64,000 nt of DNA from Betaproteobacteria bacterium (GTDB lineage Bacteria; Bdellovibrionota_B; Oligoflexia; Silvanigrellales; Silvanigrellaceae), in NCBI GenBank assembly GCA_016868315.1, contig VGHE01000002.1, positions 124,001-188,000 on the forward strand, written 5' to 3'. The position numbers and the translations under genes are program-made. Positions 35,081 to 44,199 of this stretch are shown in pieces; positions within the stretch are counted from its first letter, which is position 1, and the number at the start of each line of letters is the position of its first letter. The notes under the pieces were generated by a model. That model searched no databases. It saw only the letters and a program-made list of their open reading frames with translations, and was not told where the DNA came from.

Positions 35081-36508
35081 TCACGGCAAAACGAAAAGGC
35101 GTTCGACCGTGAGTTCAAGCATCGTCTGGTAAGGACCTTCATCACCCAGAAGTCCTGCATTTTGCAAGCGGCCATCGTTCCAGCTCAGGCTCAGGCCGCC
35201 ATAAGGCATTTCGTCGGCACGCCAGCTCGGAATTTCATTCCAAAGGACGGTTCGACAGGGCAGGCTTTCATAGATTTGGCGCGCTCTTTTGCTCTGGTAG
35301 GTAAACACCGAAGCGTGAATGTTGGAATCGAAGCGTTGGACGATATCCTGGACTTTGTCTTGGGCGGTGTTGGGTGGAACGCGGTGCACACACAGGATGG
35401 GTGCGAAGGCCTCTTCGCGGGTGAGGCGGATTTGATCGAGGGTGCGCGCTTGGGTGTTGGGGTAAACAACCAGCGTCGGTGCAAGGTGATGCTCCACGGG
35501 GTTGTGTTCGCCAGCGCTCCACACCTGAGCCCCGCATTCGAGAGCTTGATTGAGAAGATTCAGTGACTTGTCGAACGCAGCGCGCCCAACCAATGGCCCC
35601 ACAATTGTCTCTGCGGACTTGGGATCCCGCGCACGGCTGAAATTGGAAGCTGTGTGCTTTAAATGCGCGATAAAGTCGTCGCAAACCTCGTTTTCCAGGA
35701 CAAGATGCTGCAGTGAAACGCACGATTGTCCTGAATTGCCGAACGCACTCCGTGCCAGGTCTTGGCTGAGGCGCTCGAGCTCCCATTTGGGAACGTCTTG
35801 GCACACGATAGCCGTTGCGGTTGAGCCGAGCTCGAGAATAAGACGCCTGTCCCAATACTTTTGCTTGAGCTGGAAGCCGACTTGGCGGCTCCCTGTGAAG
35901 CTGATGAGTGGTGCAGGAAGCCTATCGAGTGCGCGGCTGACGGCTTCATTGGAGGCAAAATAGAAAGCAAATGAGTCGCTCTCAAGACCACATTCAACAA
36001 GCCAATCGTTGATTAGGATGAAAAGCTCAAGGCTTTGAAGTGGCGGTTTGCAAACGAAAGGCAAACCAAGAGCAATGGCTGGAGCGATTTTGTGGAGCGT
36101 CAGGTTGAGTGGGAAATTGAAGGGCGTGATGGCAAACAGGGGTGCGAACGTAAAACGTTGCGACATGGAGGTGTGACCTCCCTGGATGGCATCAGAGAAG
36201 TCGTACGCCCTCGGTTCGCAAAGTTTATGGGCTGCGTCGCGCGCCTTCTCCAGGGTCTGAATACTGCGCCGTATCTCGACCAGACAACTACTTAAGGGGC
36301 GATGGGTCTGCTCGACCATCATTTGAGCGAGCTGATTTTCATGAGCCTTAATTTTTTGAGCGAGTCCCTCGAGAACGGCGGAGTTGCGCGCGACCCGCTG
36401 CGACGTTACAGGTTGGTTACAAGGACGTGCCAGGACACCACGCAGGATATCCATTGTTTTCTGGAAGAGCTTTTCATCGTCAGTCTGATTTAGGCCATTC
36501 AAAATCAT
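35081..36508 (-). CDS. Aldehyde dehydrogenase family protein
   Basis: 475 residues. The catalytic set is intact: N131 in TPFNFPLN, lysine 154 in CKPP, glutamate E226 in LELGS and nucleophile C263 in NSGQSCVS. It oxidises an aldehyde with NAD(P)+; substrate cannot be read from the sequence. The GG of the common ELGG is changed to GS, as in some acyl or glycolaldehyde-type members. It is divergent from the 36546 gene with only 37 bases between them, so their promoters must overlap or lie within coding sequence. Confidence 0.93.
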   Translation of the reverse strand: MILNGLNQTDDEKLFQKTMDILRGVLARPCNQPVTSQRVARNSAVLEGLAQKIKAHENQLAQMMVEQTHRPLSSCLVEIRRSIQTLEKARDAAHKLCEPRAYDFSDAIQGGHTSMSQRFTFAPLFAITPFNFPLNLTLHKIAPAIALGLPFVCKPPLQSLELFILINDWLVECGLESDSFAFYFASNEAVSRALDRLPAPLISFTGSRQVGFQLKQKYWDRRLILELGSTATAIVCQDVPKWELERLSQDLARSAFGNSGQSCVSLQHLVLENEVCDDFIAHLKHTASNFSRARDPKSAETIVGPLVGRAAFDKSLNLLNQALECGAQVWSAGEHNPVEHHLAPTLVVYPNTQARTLDQIRLTREEAFAPILCVHRVPPNTAQDKVQDIVQRFDSNIHASVFTYQSKRARQIYESLPCRTVLWNEIPSWRADEMPYGGLSLSWNDGRLQNAGLLGDEGPYQTMLELTVERLFVLP

Positions 36509-36545
36509 ATGTACATCCTGCGCTACCGGGAGGGACGCGAAAACA

Positions 36546-37118
36546 ATGGCAGAAAAACCTTCATTAAAGCAGATCTTGGAGCTTTACTATGCCCTGAGAG
36601 CTCAGGGTGTGCAACGCTTTCCGCAGCCGCGCACACCTGGTGGTGCTCAGTCGGATCGCACATTGCGCTGCCTTTTTTTGCTCGACTTTAATGCGCAGGG
36701 CTCGCCTTCATCTGTGGTTGGAGGCGATTCAGTGCTTCCTGCCTTGCTCAAAAGATTGTTAGACAGGCTTCCCTGGCGTGATTTTGTGGATCTGCATGTG
36801 GTGTTCGATGCCCCGCCCAAGTCACCGCAGTTGCACCCTCTCGATGAAAAAACTCTGGCTCCTGTCATGACTGCTCTGGCCTCTGAGAGGGTGGGGCGGT
36901 GCGTGTGTTTCGGCTGGCGTGCAGCTCAGGTTTGTGCTGTTGCTTTGGGCATTCCTTTCGCCCTGCCGCCTGAGGCTTTTGAGCCCGTGCAGGTCACGCT
37001 GGAGGGAGACAAAGCGATGGAGATTCTGATTTTACCAGATGTGCGTGAACTTGAGGCATTTCCTGAGTGGCGCGCAAAGGTGTGGGAGAGTCTGCAGACC
37101 TTCGGTGCCGCGCGTTGA
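36546..37118 (+). CDS. Hypothetical protein, possibly uracil-DNA glycosylase-like
   Basis: 190 residues with no signal peptide or membrane segment. The middle shows alternating hydrophobic strands and helices: LFLLDFNAQGSPSSVVGGD, then LLKRLLDRLPWRDF, then VGRCVCFGWRAAQVCAVALG. The pattern loosely recalls the uracil-DNA glycosylase fold, where a similar late strand is followed by G-x-x-A. The catalytic residues of that family are not clear here, so this is a weak idea. It is divergent from the aldehyde dehydrogenase gene. Function should be treated as unknown. Confidence 0.55.
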   Translation: MAEKPSLKQILELYYALRAQGVQRFPQPRTPGGAQSDRTLRCLFLLDFNAQGSPSSVVGGDSVLPALLKRLLDRLPWRDFVDLHVVFDAPPKSPQLHPLDEKTLAPVMTALASERVGRCVCFGWRAAQVCAVALGIPFALPPEAFEPVQVTLEGDKAMEILILPDVRELEAFPEWRAKVWESLQTFGAAR

Positions 37119-37225
37119 CCTGAGGTTACAAGCTGGTTTAAGCAGAAGACTTTGACCCTTGGAGAATGCGCGTCGCAGGCGCGGCTCTGTTGGCCTTATT
37201 AATTGTATGAAGTGAGAGAATAGCC

Positions 37226-38506
37226 ATGACCACAGCTCAAATCGAAGAAGTCAATAGCACGCGCCGCAAGTTTCGCATTGAAGTCGCCTCCAACACCATC
37301 AAGACGGCTTTTGAATCAGCTGTGAATGAAATCCAGCAGACAGCCGAAATCAAAGGCTTCCGCAAAGGCAAAGTACCACCTGCGCTGGTGAAGAAGTTTT
37401 TTGCGCAGGATGTGGTGAAGAAGGCCTATGAACGCGCAGTAAACGATTCATACGGTGAAGCTATTAAAGGCGTTGATTTCCAAATCGTCAGCTTTCCTTC
37501 AATCGACGTTGAAGGTCAGTTTGAAGAAGGCAAACAGTTCACCTACACGGCCACTGTAGACATCAACCCGAAGGTGGACATTCAAGGTTACAAAGACCTC
37601 GTCCTCAAAACCACCGAACCAGAGCCTAACGTTGATGACCAGGTTGCACGCACGTTGCGTCAGCTGGCATCTGATGCCGACGCTCTGACTGCAGAAACTT
37701 CTGGTCGCTCGGCTGCGAAGCAAGACGCAGTGAAGGTGGACTACAGCATTTCACTCGACGGTAAAGAACTCACCGAACGCTCGGCAAAGGGCATTACCCT
37801 GCACCTCGACGGCAGTACTCTTCCCGAACTCGAAGCGGGAATCTTGGGTATGAAGACGGGTGATTCCAAGAAAATCAAAGTGACCTACCCAGAGACTATC
37901 GGTGATGTTTCTTTGAAAGGTAAAACTGCCGAGTTCAATCTGACTTTGAATTCAATTCATGTTCTTGACGTCTCAACCCTGACGGATGACTTCGCCAAGA
38001 AGTTTGGTGCAGAGAACCTCGATGCTCTGCGTACGAATATGAAGAATTCAATCGTCAACATGAACGACCGCAACAAGGTTGCCAAGTTCAAAGATCAAAT
38101 CATCAAGTCCATTCTCGACAAAAACAAGTTCGATGTTCCTGAGAGCCTCGTTGAGGGCACAATCGACCGCGCTGTGGCCGATGCCAACAGCCGTCGTGAG
38201 AAGGGTAACCAGCTCGACTCCAACGATGAGAAAGTGCGGAGTGAGTATCGCGAGTGGGCGCTCAATGAGGTCAAAGGCGTTCTTGCGCTTGGACACATTG
38301 CACGCCAGGAAGGCCTGACTGTGGACGATCAGGAAGTCGGTCAGGAGATCACCAGCTTTGCGATGCAGACCGGTATGCGTCCTCAAGACATTATCCGCAA
38401 CTACGGTCAGCAGGTCATCGAAGAGTTCCGTGGCAAGGTTCTGGTGGACAAGGTTTTGAAGCACCTTTTGGGTCTGTCGAAGATCGAAACCGAAGCAAAG
38501 GCCTAA
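37226..38506 (+). CDS. tig: Trigger factor, ribosome-associated chaperone
   Basis: 426 residues, the usual length. The ribosome-binding tail is recognised by GFRKGKVP (about 46-53). The middle holds the FKBP-like prolyl isomerase domain (about 165-245, with SKKIKVTYPE), and the C-terminal arms are long and helical. It binds nascent chains at the exit tunnel and assists folding. It is a single-gene unit here: in many bacteria clpP and clpX follow, but in this window an Ala/Lys-rich secreted protein gene comes next. Confidence 0.96.
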   Translation: MTTAQIEEVNSTRRKFRIEVASNTIKTAFESAVNEIQQTAEIKGFRKGKVPPALVKKFFAQDVVKKAYERAVNDSYGEAIKGVDFQIVSFPSIDVEGQFEEGKQFTYTATVDINPKVDIQGYKDLVLKTTEPEPNVDDQVARTLRQLASDADALTAETSGRSAAKQDAVKVDYSISLDGKELTERSAKGITLHLDGSTLPELEAGILGMKTGDSKKIKVTYPETIGDVSLKGKTAEFNLTLNSIHVLDVSTLTDDFAKKFGAENLDALRTNMKNSIVNMNDRNKVAKFKDQIIKSILDKNKFDVPESLVEGTIDRAVADANSRREKGNQLDSNDEKVRSEYREWALNEVKGVLALGHIARQEGLTVDDQEVGQEITSFAMQTGMRPQDIIRNYGQQVIEEFRGKVLVDKVLKHLLGLSKIETEAKA

Positions 38507-38556
38507 AGCGCTGGAACGGTGGTGGGTAAATTTTGCAACTTCCCACCGTCCAAATA

Positions 38557-38585
38557 TTGCAAAATAATTTCGAGTGCGGAATAAA
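38557..38585 (+). promoter_or_regulatory. Possible sigma-70 promoter for the Ala/Lys-rich protein
   Basis: TTGCAA (38557-38562) is followed after 17 bases by AATAAA (38580-38585) within an A/T-rich run, about 100 bases before the ATG at 38689. The match to the -10 consensus is only fair. Confidence 0.35.
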
Positions 38586-38688
38586 TATATGCGTCGGGTC
38601 GTATTCCCCGCAGAAGTTGACCAAGGGGTCTTTAGGCATGGCGTCGAAGTCTCGTTCAACTTTGAACAATTGTTCATTGGAGGTTCTC

Positions 38689-38976
38689 ATGAAGCTCGCT
38701 CTTGTCGCTCTCGCATCCGTGTTCGCATTCTCAACCGCTCTGGCTAACGAAGCTGCTGCTCCTGCAGCTGAAGCTCCTGCTGCTGCTCCTGCAACCGACG
38801 CTGCTGCTCCAGCTGCTGAAGCTGCTCCTGCAGACAAGAAGGCTGCTAAGAAGGCTAAGAAGACAGCTAAGAAGGCTAAGAAGAAGGCTAAGAAGGCTGC
38901 TGCTCCTGCAACTGACGCAGCTCCAGCTGCTGCTCCTGCAATGGACGCTGCCCCTGCAGCTGCTCCTGCTCAGTAA
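38689..38976 (+). CDS. Small secreted Ala/Pro/Lys-rich repeat protein
   Basis: 95 residues from the ATG at 38689, with TTGGAGG upstream. A clean signal peptide (MKLALVALASVFAFSTALA) is followed by Ala/Pro-rich blocks of the type AAPAAEAPAA and a strongly basic centre (about 51-69) made of KKAKK units, then more Ala/Pro. The DNA is built from gctgctcctgca-like units, so it evolves by slippage. A basic secreted protein of this kind could bind DNA, lipopolysaccharide or peptidoglycan; the sequence does not say which. It is a single gene with its own promoter candidate and terminator, as expected of a highly expressed protein. Confidence 0.75.
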   Translation: MKLALVALASVFAFSTALANEAAAPAAEAPAAAPATDAAAPAAEAAPADKKAAKKAKKTAKKAKKKAKKAAAPATDAAPAAAPAMDAAPAAAPAQ

Positions 38977-39024
38977 TTTGGGCAAAGCTTGCTCCGCCAC
39001 TCTGTGTCGGAGCACAGTTGAAAG

Positions 39025-39053
39025 AGAGTCGGGTTCATCCCGGCTCTTTTTTT
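39025..39053 (+). terminator. Rho-independent terminator
   Basis: AGAGTCGGG (39025-39033) pairs with CCCGGCTCT (39039-39047), with one G-T wobble and a five-base loop, followed by a T-rich run. It ends the Ala/Lys-rich protein gene. Confidence 0.85.
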
Positions 39054-39107
39054 GTTTTTTCTTGAAATGCAAGCCGTGCTGGTGGGCATCGTATGTCCCA
39101 GACAACT

Positions 39108-39944
39108 TTACGCCTCTGGAACTAACTTGCGCACGGCCAGAGTCCGCTCTCGTTTTCCGGCAAACCCGCTCACCTTCTCCAAGATGAACCCCTGATTTTT
39201 CAAAATCCTCTTCAAACCTGTGCGGCTCGCATAGCTGGCAAAGACACAATCGCTCGCGCAGAGCCTTGCGACTATTTGTTGGAGCAGTTCCTCGTCCCAA
39301 AGGTCGGGGCTCGAATCGGGGCTGAATGCATCAAAAAGGACGCAGTGACAGCGCTCTGGTGGGAGTGAAAGATTCTCGAGGGAAACAGTCTCGAGAGCGC
39401 CCGTCATCTGAAAATTTTGACAGCAGAAAACATCATCCAAGTAGTGCTGAAGCGTACTGCTGGGCAGAGAGAATTGGGCGCTGATCTGATTCAGAATGTT
39501 GTCATAAGCTGCGTTCAGGGCAGGCGGCAAAAGAGTGGTGTTGTTGTGGCGAAACTTCATTTCGAATGCAGAGCGGAGCTCAGGTTGGCTTTCAAAAGAC
39601 ACAATGAAAATATCCTCAGGTCTGCGCCCCAGGCGGAGGGACATGGCCACGCTCAGAAGCTCGTTGTAACCGAGGCCTAAGCCGATGGAGGCAATTGAAA
39701 TGGTGTGGCCTGGGGGCAGGTGTTCAAATGCCCGAGCCAGAGCGGGCTCATACACATGCAGCGTTTCCGACCAGGCACCTTTGGAGCTGTGCATGGGCTC
39801 GGTCCAATGAGCAGAGGTGCAGCTGCGGTACCTGAGAGATGGGCTACCATCAGCTGTGCGGATCAGGTTGCACTCGAGATGGTCGAGAGCAAACCGAGCC
39901 TCGGGAACTCCAAGGTGTGAGGGGGGAACCTCAATCTTCGACAT
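39108..39944 (-). CDS. MnmC-like SAM-dependent methyltransferase (N-terminal domain only)
   Basis: 278 residues from the ATG at 39944. The order of motifs matches the methyltransferase half of MnmC: SSKGAWSETLHVYEPA, then a SAM-binding GLGLGYNELL, then FDAFSPDSSPDLWDEE, and finally the C-terminal AGKRERTLAV. MnmC methylates aminomethyl-uridine at the tRNA wobble position. The C-terminal FAD oxidase domain is absent, as in many bacteria where another pathway supplies the substrate. Its start overlaps the end of the desulfurase fusion gene by 14 bases, so the two form one operon. Confidence 0.8.
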   Translation of the reverse strand: MSKIEVPPSHLGVPEARFALDHLECNLIRTADGSPSLRYRSCTSAHWTEPMHSSKGAWSETLHVYEPALARAFEHLPPGHTISIASIGLGLGYNELLSVAMSLRLGRRPEDIFIVSFESQPELRSAFEMKFRHNNTTLLPPALNAAYDNILNQISAQFSLPSSTLQHYLDDVFCCQNFQMTGALETVSLENLSLPPERCHCVLFDAFSPDSSPDLWDEELLQQIVARLCASDCVFASYASRTGLKRILKNQGFILEKVSGFAGKRERTLAVRKLVPEA

Positions 39945-42165
39945 GGGGATGTGCTGAGTTTTTCCGCGGTGCCAGCGAGACAGCCGGAGCAAGAAGAGCT
40001 GCGAGGCCTCCCTTGAGGCTAAAGGCCTTGCAGGGGGTGAGGCGGCGCAAAAGCTCGGCTGCTTGCAGACTGCGCTGTCCACTGCGGCAAACACAAAGAA
40101 TGTCGAATGCAGCCTTCTTTTCAGAACACTCCACAAGAAATTGCGGCAACCGCGACAAAGGCACCACATCGAAATCGACGTGAGATTTTCTTTTCTCTGC
40201 AATTTTGCGTGTGGTCTTGCTGCTCAACAACTCGATAAGAATTTCGTCGAGGTGACTGGTTGCTGATTCAAAGGGCTCTCGGACATCAAGCACCAAGAAT
40301 TTCTTGTGGCGAAGTTGCGCCATGAGTTCTTCGCGGGTGCATTCGATGCGTACTTCAGAGCTAGATTGCTGCTGAGTGGGTGCAGGGAGCGAAGTTGCTC
40401 TTTCGCTGCTTGGAGTGCCAGCGGTTGCTCCGGGCTCGTTTAGTGCAAAGGTCAGCAATTCGTAGGCAGATAGAGGCGTAGCTTCGTCAGCAAAACAGGC
40501 CAAGGTGGTGCGAGAGTGAAGTAAAGAGTTGACCTCGGCTGTCCGCCTGACCGCATCGAGACAGGAGCGTGATGCGCAGAAAAGCAGGGGCGTCTTGGTG
40601 GAGTTGGAATCGGCAAAAAGAAGTGCTTGCCCTGACTCGCTTTTGATTGCGAGCCAGCCATCGGGTAGCGGTTGTGAATGTGCACTGTGGTCGAGTACCA
40701 GCACTTTGCTGCGTTGCAGGCCGCGGCAGGCCAATTTGTTTTGCAGCTCAATGAGCGCTTTGTCGCAGTCGGCAATCAAGTAGCTGTCGGTTGTTTGAGG
40801 GTTTTCTGGGCTAATGAGCCACGCGCGCGTGCCTTGTGAGGATCGCAGCTCTGAAATTCCAGGCCCCATGTTCTGAATATTCTGCAGTGCTTGCTCTGCG
40901 CGGGCTGGGAGATTGGGAATCATGCAGCTTGCGCGCAGAGCCTCTCCAGCGGATTTGATCGCTTCACAGGCCTCATCTATTTCCTCAACACTGTTTCCTG
41001 GACCAAAGGAAAGGCGGATGGCATTTTGGGCACGCCAAGAATGCAGGTGCATGGCCTTGAGGACGTGACTCTCAGAGACTTTCCCTGAACTGCATGCAGA
41101 ACCTCCGGAGACGCGCACACCGGCAGCATCGAAGGCATTCATGAGCTCGCGGCTCGAAACACCTTCAACAGAAAAATTCAGCGTTGTGGGCACGCAGAGG
41201 TTCAAATCCACGTTCCAAACCAAAGTCGGAAAGCAACCTCGCAAAGTTTGAATGAGTTTCGTTTGGCAGTCGACCAGCTCTGAGTGTTTGAGGAAAACGC
41301 CAGGTTTCTCTTCATTGAGTGCCTGAAGGATTTTTCCGAAGGCTGCAGCTCCGGGTAGGTTTTCGGTGCCCGAACGCATGCCACGCTCTTGGCCACCGCC
41401 CACAATTAAGGGTGTGTAAGGAACTCCGGTGCGCACATAAAGAAACCCGATACCCTTGGGTGCGTGGAGTTTATGTCCGGAAAAACAGGCGTAGTGAGCT
41501 CCGAGAGAATGGAGTTGGAGTTGCATCTTGCCCAGAGCCTGAACTCCATCGACGAACCACAGACAGCCACGTCCCGCGTGAGTTTTGAGGAGCTCAGCCA
41601 GAGGGTTGAGTGGCTGTATCACTCCTGTTTCGTTGTTCACAGCCATGGTGCACAGCAGCGCGGTTTCATGCAGACGTGCTGAAATGAAATCGAGATCGAG
41701 CAGTCCTTGTGCATCAACCGGAATAGCCTCGATGCTCACGGGCGCGTTCAGAATTTGCGCCCAGTGCTGCAGTGATGCGGGAACCGCCTTGTGTTCGGTT
41801 GAGCCGTAGAGCATGCGAAAGCGACGCTGACCCGAATTGCCTTTATCACGTTCTGTTTGAATCAAATGATGCAAAACCGAGAATACTGCAGACTGAATCC
41901 CCTCGGTGGCACCACTGTTGAAGATAATTTCCTCGCTCGAGGTTGCACCAACTGAAGTCATGGCGGCATCGCGGGCACTTTCCAGAAAGGATTTGGCATG
42001 GAGCCCAGTGATGTGTGTCGAGCTTGGGTTTCCGTAGCAAAGCTCCATAGCCTCGCGTGCGGCCTTAAGTGCGAGCGGATGAGTGAGTGTGGTGGCGTTG
42101 CAGTCAAGATAAACCGTTCGTTGGTGCTTGCGGTGGCCTGAGGTGCTGCGGTCGGACAATGTCAT
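39931..42165 (-). CDS. Cysteine desulfurase fused to a rhodanese domain
   Basis: 744 residues. Residues about 15-415 are a NifS/IscS-type cysteine desulfurase: PLP lysine K232 in FSGHK and catalytic cysteine C358 in GSACSSGK, with ERGMRSGTEN nearby. Residues about 605-730 are a rhodanese with active loop C693-RSGQRS. The middle 450-600 has no firm match; LDHSAHS there recalls a broken metallo-beta-lactamase HxHxD motif. The natural reading is that sulfur passes from cysteine to C358 and then to the rhodanese cysteine, which hands it on, for example to tRNA thiolation with the neighbouring MnmC-like protein. ATG at 42165 has a modest GGAAG upstream; a TTG at 42237 is possible. Confidence 0.85.
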   Translation of the reverse strand: MTLSDRSTSGHRKHQRTVYLDCNATTLTHPLALKAAREAMELCYGNPSSTHITGLHAKSFLESARDAAMTSVGATSSEEIIFNSGATEGIQSAVFSVLHHLIQTERDKGNSGQRRFRMLYGSTEHKAVPASLQHWAQILNAPVSIEAIPVDAQGLLDLDFISARLHETALLCTMAVNNETGVIQPLNPLAELLKTHAGRGCLWFVDGVQALGKMQLQLHSLGAHYACFSGHKLHAPKGIGFLYVRTGVPYTPLIVGGGQERGMRSGTENLPGAAAFGKILQALNEEKPGVFLKHSELVDCQTKLIQTLRGCFPTLVWNVDLNLCVPTTLNFSVEGVSSRELMNAFDAAGVRVSGGSACSSGKVSESHVLKAMHLHSWRAQNAIRLSFGPGNSVEEIDEACEAIKSAGEALRASCMIPNLPARAEQALQNIQNMGPGISELRSSQGTRAWLISPENPQTTDSYLIADCDKALIELQNKLACRGLQRSKVLVLDHSAHSQPLPDGWLAIKSESGQALLFADSNSTKTPLLFCASRSCLDAVRRTAEVNSLLHSRTTLACFADEATPLSAYELLTFALNEPGATAGTPSSERATSLPAPTQQQSSSEVRIECTREELMAQLRHKKFLVLDVREPFESATSHLDEILIELLSSKTTRKIAEKRKSHVDFDVVPLSRLPQFLVECSEKKAAFDILCVCRSGQRSLQAAELLRRLTPCKAFSLKGGLAALLAPAVSLAPRKNSAHPHVED

Positions 42166-42380
42166 TGTAGCTTCCGGCGTTGGAAAGTCTGAAAGGATCT
42201 CGGGCAACAGAAATGGCTGCTGTTCGACTGACAGCAAATTCGCCCAGGCAGGGGGTGTGTGTCAATTCTCCAACCTCCGGAATCCGAGCGTTCCGCTGAG
42301 CGGTGGCCGGGATCGACGCAAACATGGCAATATCTCTGAATAAGCTGTTGCAACCGACAAGCATCGAGAAGGAGCTTCTG

Positions 42381-44141
42381 GTGGTAAGGAACAATTTGCC
42401 GATGTGCCCGTCCGGTCTTTTTTCCTGTGCGCTGTTTGCTCTCGTTCCGTCGGTGTTGCTGCCTCTGGCTGCCTCTGCTGGGACGTATAACCGTTGCGAG
42501 CAAGATAATTCCGTGGCTATCGATTGTTTGCCAGGAAGCGGTGAAGTGAAGCTCACCGATTCATTTAAGATAAGTATCGATGCGAATGCCACAGTGTCCG
42601 AATCGGTGTTCAATTGGAAGGTCAAGAATTGTAAAGCTCGGACAGGCTTCCTGCGCGGCAAATTGGCCTTGATTCTCGACAACTCTTCCAGTGCAACTGC
42701 AACCGATCCCGACGCAACGCGTTCGGGTGTGCTGAATTCTTTCATGCAGAATTTTGTCCGCAATTCCTTCAGCTCGGGTGTGCCGACAAATGATCCGGGC
42801 TATCCACAGCTCGCGCTGGTCAACTACAACGGCCGCGCTGGGGTGGTCTCTACCTCCAGCCGGGTGGACGACTACAATGCAACGTTCACACCGAGCTTCT
42901 GTGCGAATGCGTCACCGGCCTTTCCAGCACCTGCGGCATTTACCCGTTGGAATGAAACGAGTGGGAGCGGAAAACTCTCCATTTGTGAATTTCTTCCGTT
43001 GCGAGCAACCACAGATTACAACACCGTTTCTGAGCTGCAGCAGTTCTCAACTTTTGCTGCGGCTGAACCCCGCGGTGAAACTGACTTCACTTATTTTTTC
43101 AAGGCGGGCGGTTCGATCTTTCCAGCAAACGATACGAGCACTATTGGAAGGCATGTTTTGTTGATTACGGATGGTCTGCCCAACGTTCCCAAGAATGTGG
43201 CTGAGTCAATCTGCAAATCAACACCACGCTTAAGCCAAGAGAAAACTGTCTCCGGTTCGCTTTTCGGAGTGCAGCGTAACTACTGCATCGACCGTCAGGC
43301 TGTGCAGGAAGTTGCGCGCGCGAACACAGAGGCAATTAAGTCAGATTACAGCAAAATCAATTTTCATCATGTGCTCTATACTTCCGGTCAACGTGCCTAC
43401 TTTGATTACGACGACAATGGTGCGCTCAAGCTGAGCCCAGCTGATTTTTTGATCGAGAACAGCGCCCGTACAGGTAATGGCAAAGTTAAATTCTCGTATG
43501 CTAAAGAGGAAAGCACCCTCGAAGCAGAGCTGAACCAAGTTCTGGAGATGATGGATGCGAATGCTCTTCAGTATGTGGATGTGCGGGTGCAGCCTGCAGG
43601 CGGCGGTGCTCCTCTGAATTATCGGGCTGTTTCACCGGGCGCGCCTCAGCAGGATTTCTCTATTAAGTTTGTTGGGCTGAAAGTGGGAACAAACACAGTG
43701 ACCATCACTCCGGTTTATCAAGATGGCACTCAGAGCAGCAAGACCTTCACCGTGGTTGCCGAGGCAGCTGCGGCAGGTGCAGTGAATTGTTCACTGGCAG
43801 GTGATGATAAGACCGTCGACGGAGATCCGATTGGTTCTAAGACCCCCAAGGGAGACGGCTTCTACAACAAACCCACCAATGGTGGCGACTTCCGTGACTA
43901 CCGCAATGCAGACCCTGCAAATAATCTTGCCGAGCGCGAGTTTGCAAGTGTTTCGGATGCGCAAAACTCTGCACGCCTCACCAAACTGCGTTTACAAGGT
44001 GGCACCGGAAATTGTGGTGTTGTTGCTGCGGTTCAAGGAGCGCACAGCCCGTCTCGCTCGCTTTGGAGTCTTCTGCTGTTGTTGATGGCTCCGCTGGTTG
44101 TTTTGGGTTGGAGCAGACGCCGCTCGAGAGGAGCTCTTTGA
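42381..44141 (+). CDS. Secreted von Willebrand factor A-like protein with C-terminal anchor
   Basis: 586 residues from GTG at 42381, chosen because AAGGAG lies six bases upstream and the product then begins with a proper Sec signal peptide (about 1-33, ending ASA). A vWFA-like domain follows: metal site D100-N-S-S-S104 in LILDNSSS and D264 in LLITDGLP. Several cysteine pairs suggest disulfides. The C-terminus has a hydrophobic helix followed by basic SRRRSRG, like the recognition tails of CTERM sorting systems or a simple membrane anchor. It should bind a ligand at the cell surface through a metal ion. An ATG at 42324 or 42402 is less well supported. Confidence 0.75.
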   Translation: MVRNNLPMCPSGLFSCALFALVPSVLLPLAASAGTYNRCEQDNSVAIDCLPGSGEVKLTDSFKISIDANATVSESVFNWKVKNCKARTGFLRGKLALILDNSSSATATDPDATRSGVLNSFMQNFVRNSFSSGVPTNDPGYPQLALVNYNGRAGVVSTSSRVDDYNATFTPSFCANASPAFPAPAAFTRWNETSGSGKLSICEFLPLRATTDYNTVSELQQFSTFAAAEPRGETDFTYFFKAGGSIFPANDTSTIGRHVLLITDGLPNVPKNVAESICKSTPRLSQEKTVSGSLFGVQRNYCIDRQAVQEVARANTEAIKSDYSKINFHHVLYTSGQRAYFDYDDNGALKLSPADFLIENSARTGNGKVKFSYAKEESTLEAELNQVLEMMDANALQYVDVRVQPAGGGAPLNYRAVSPGAPQQDFSIKFVGLKVGTNTVTITPVYQDGTQSSKTFTVVAEAAAAGAVNCSLAGDDKTVDGDPIGSKTPKGDGFYNKPTNGGDFRDYRNADPANNLAEREFASVSDAQNSARLTKLRLQGGTGNCGVVAAVQGAHSPSRSLWSLLLLLMAPLVVLGWSRRRSRGAL

Positions 44142-44199
44142 GATGAATAGCAACTCACCCTCAAACATGAATTTTCTGTTCCCTTTCGGGAGAGCTGCA

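Noticed and set aside
38521-38549. Hairpin after tig (GGTGGTGGG with CCCACC) as terminator
   Set aside because: The stem needs a three-base bulge and has no T-run, so it was not listed.
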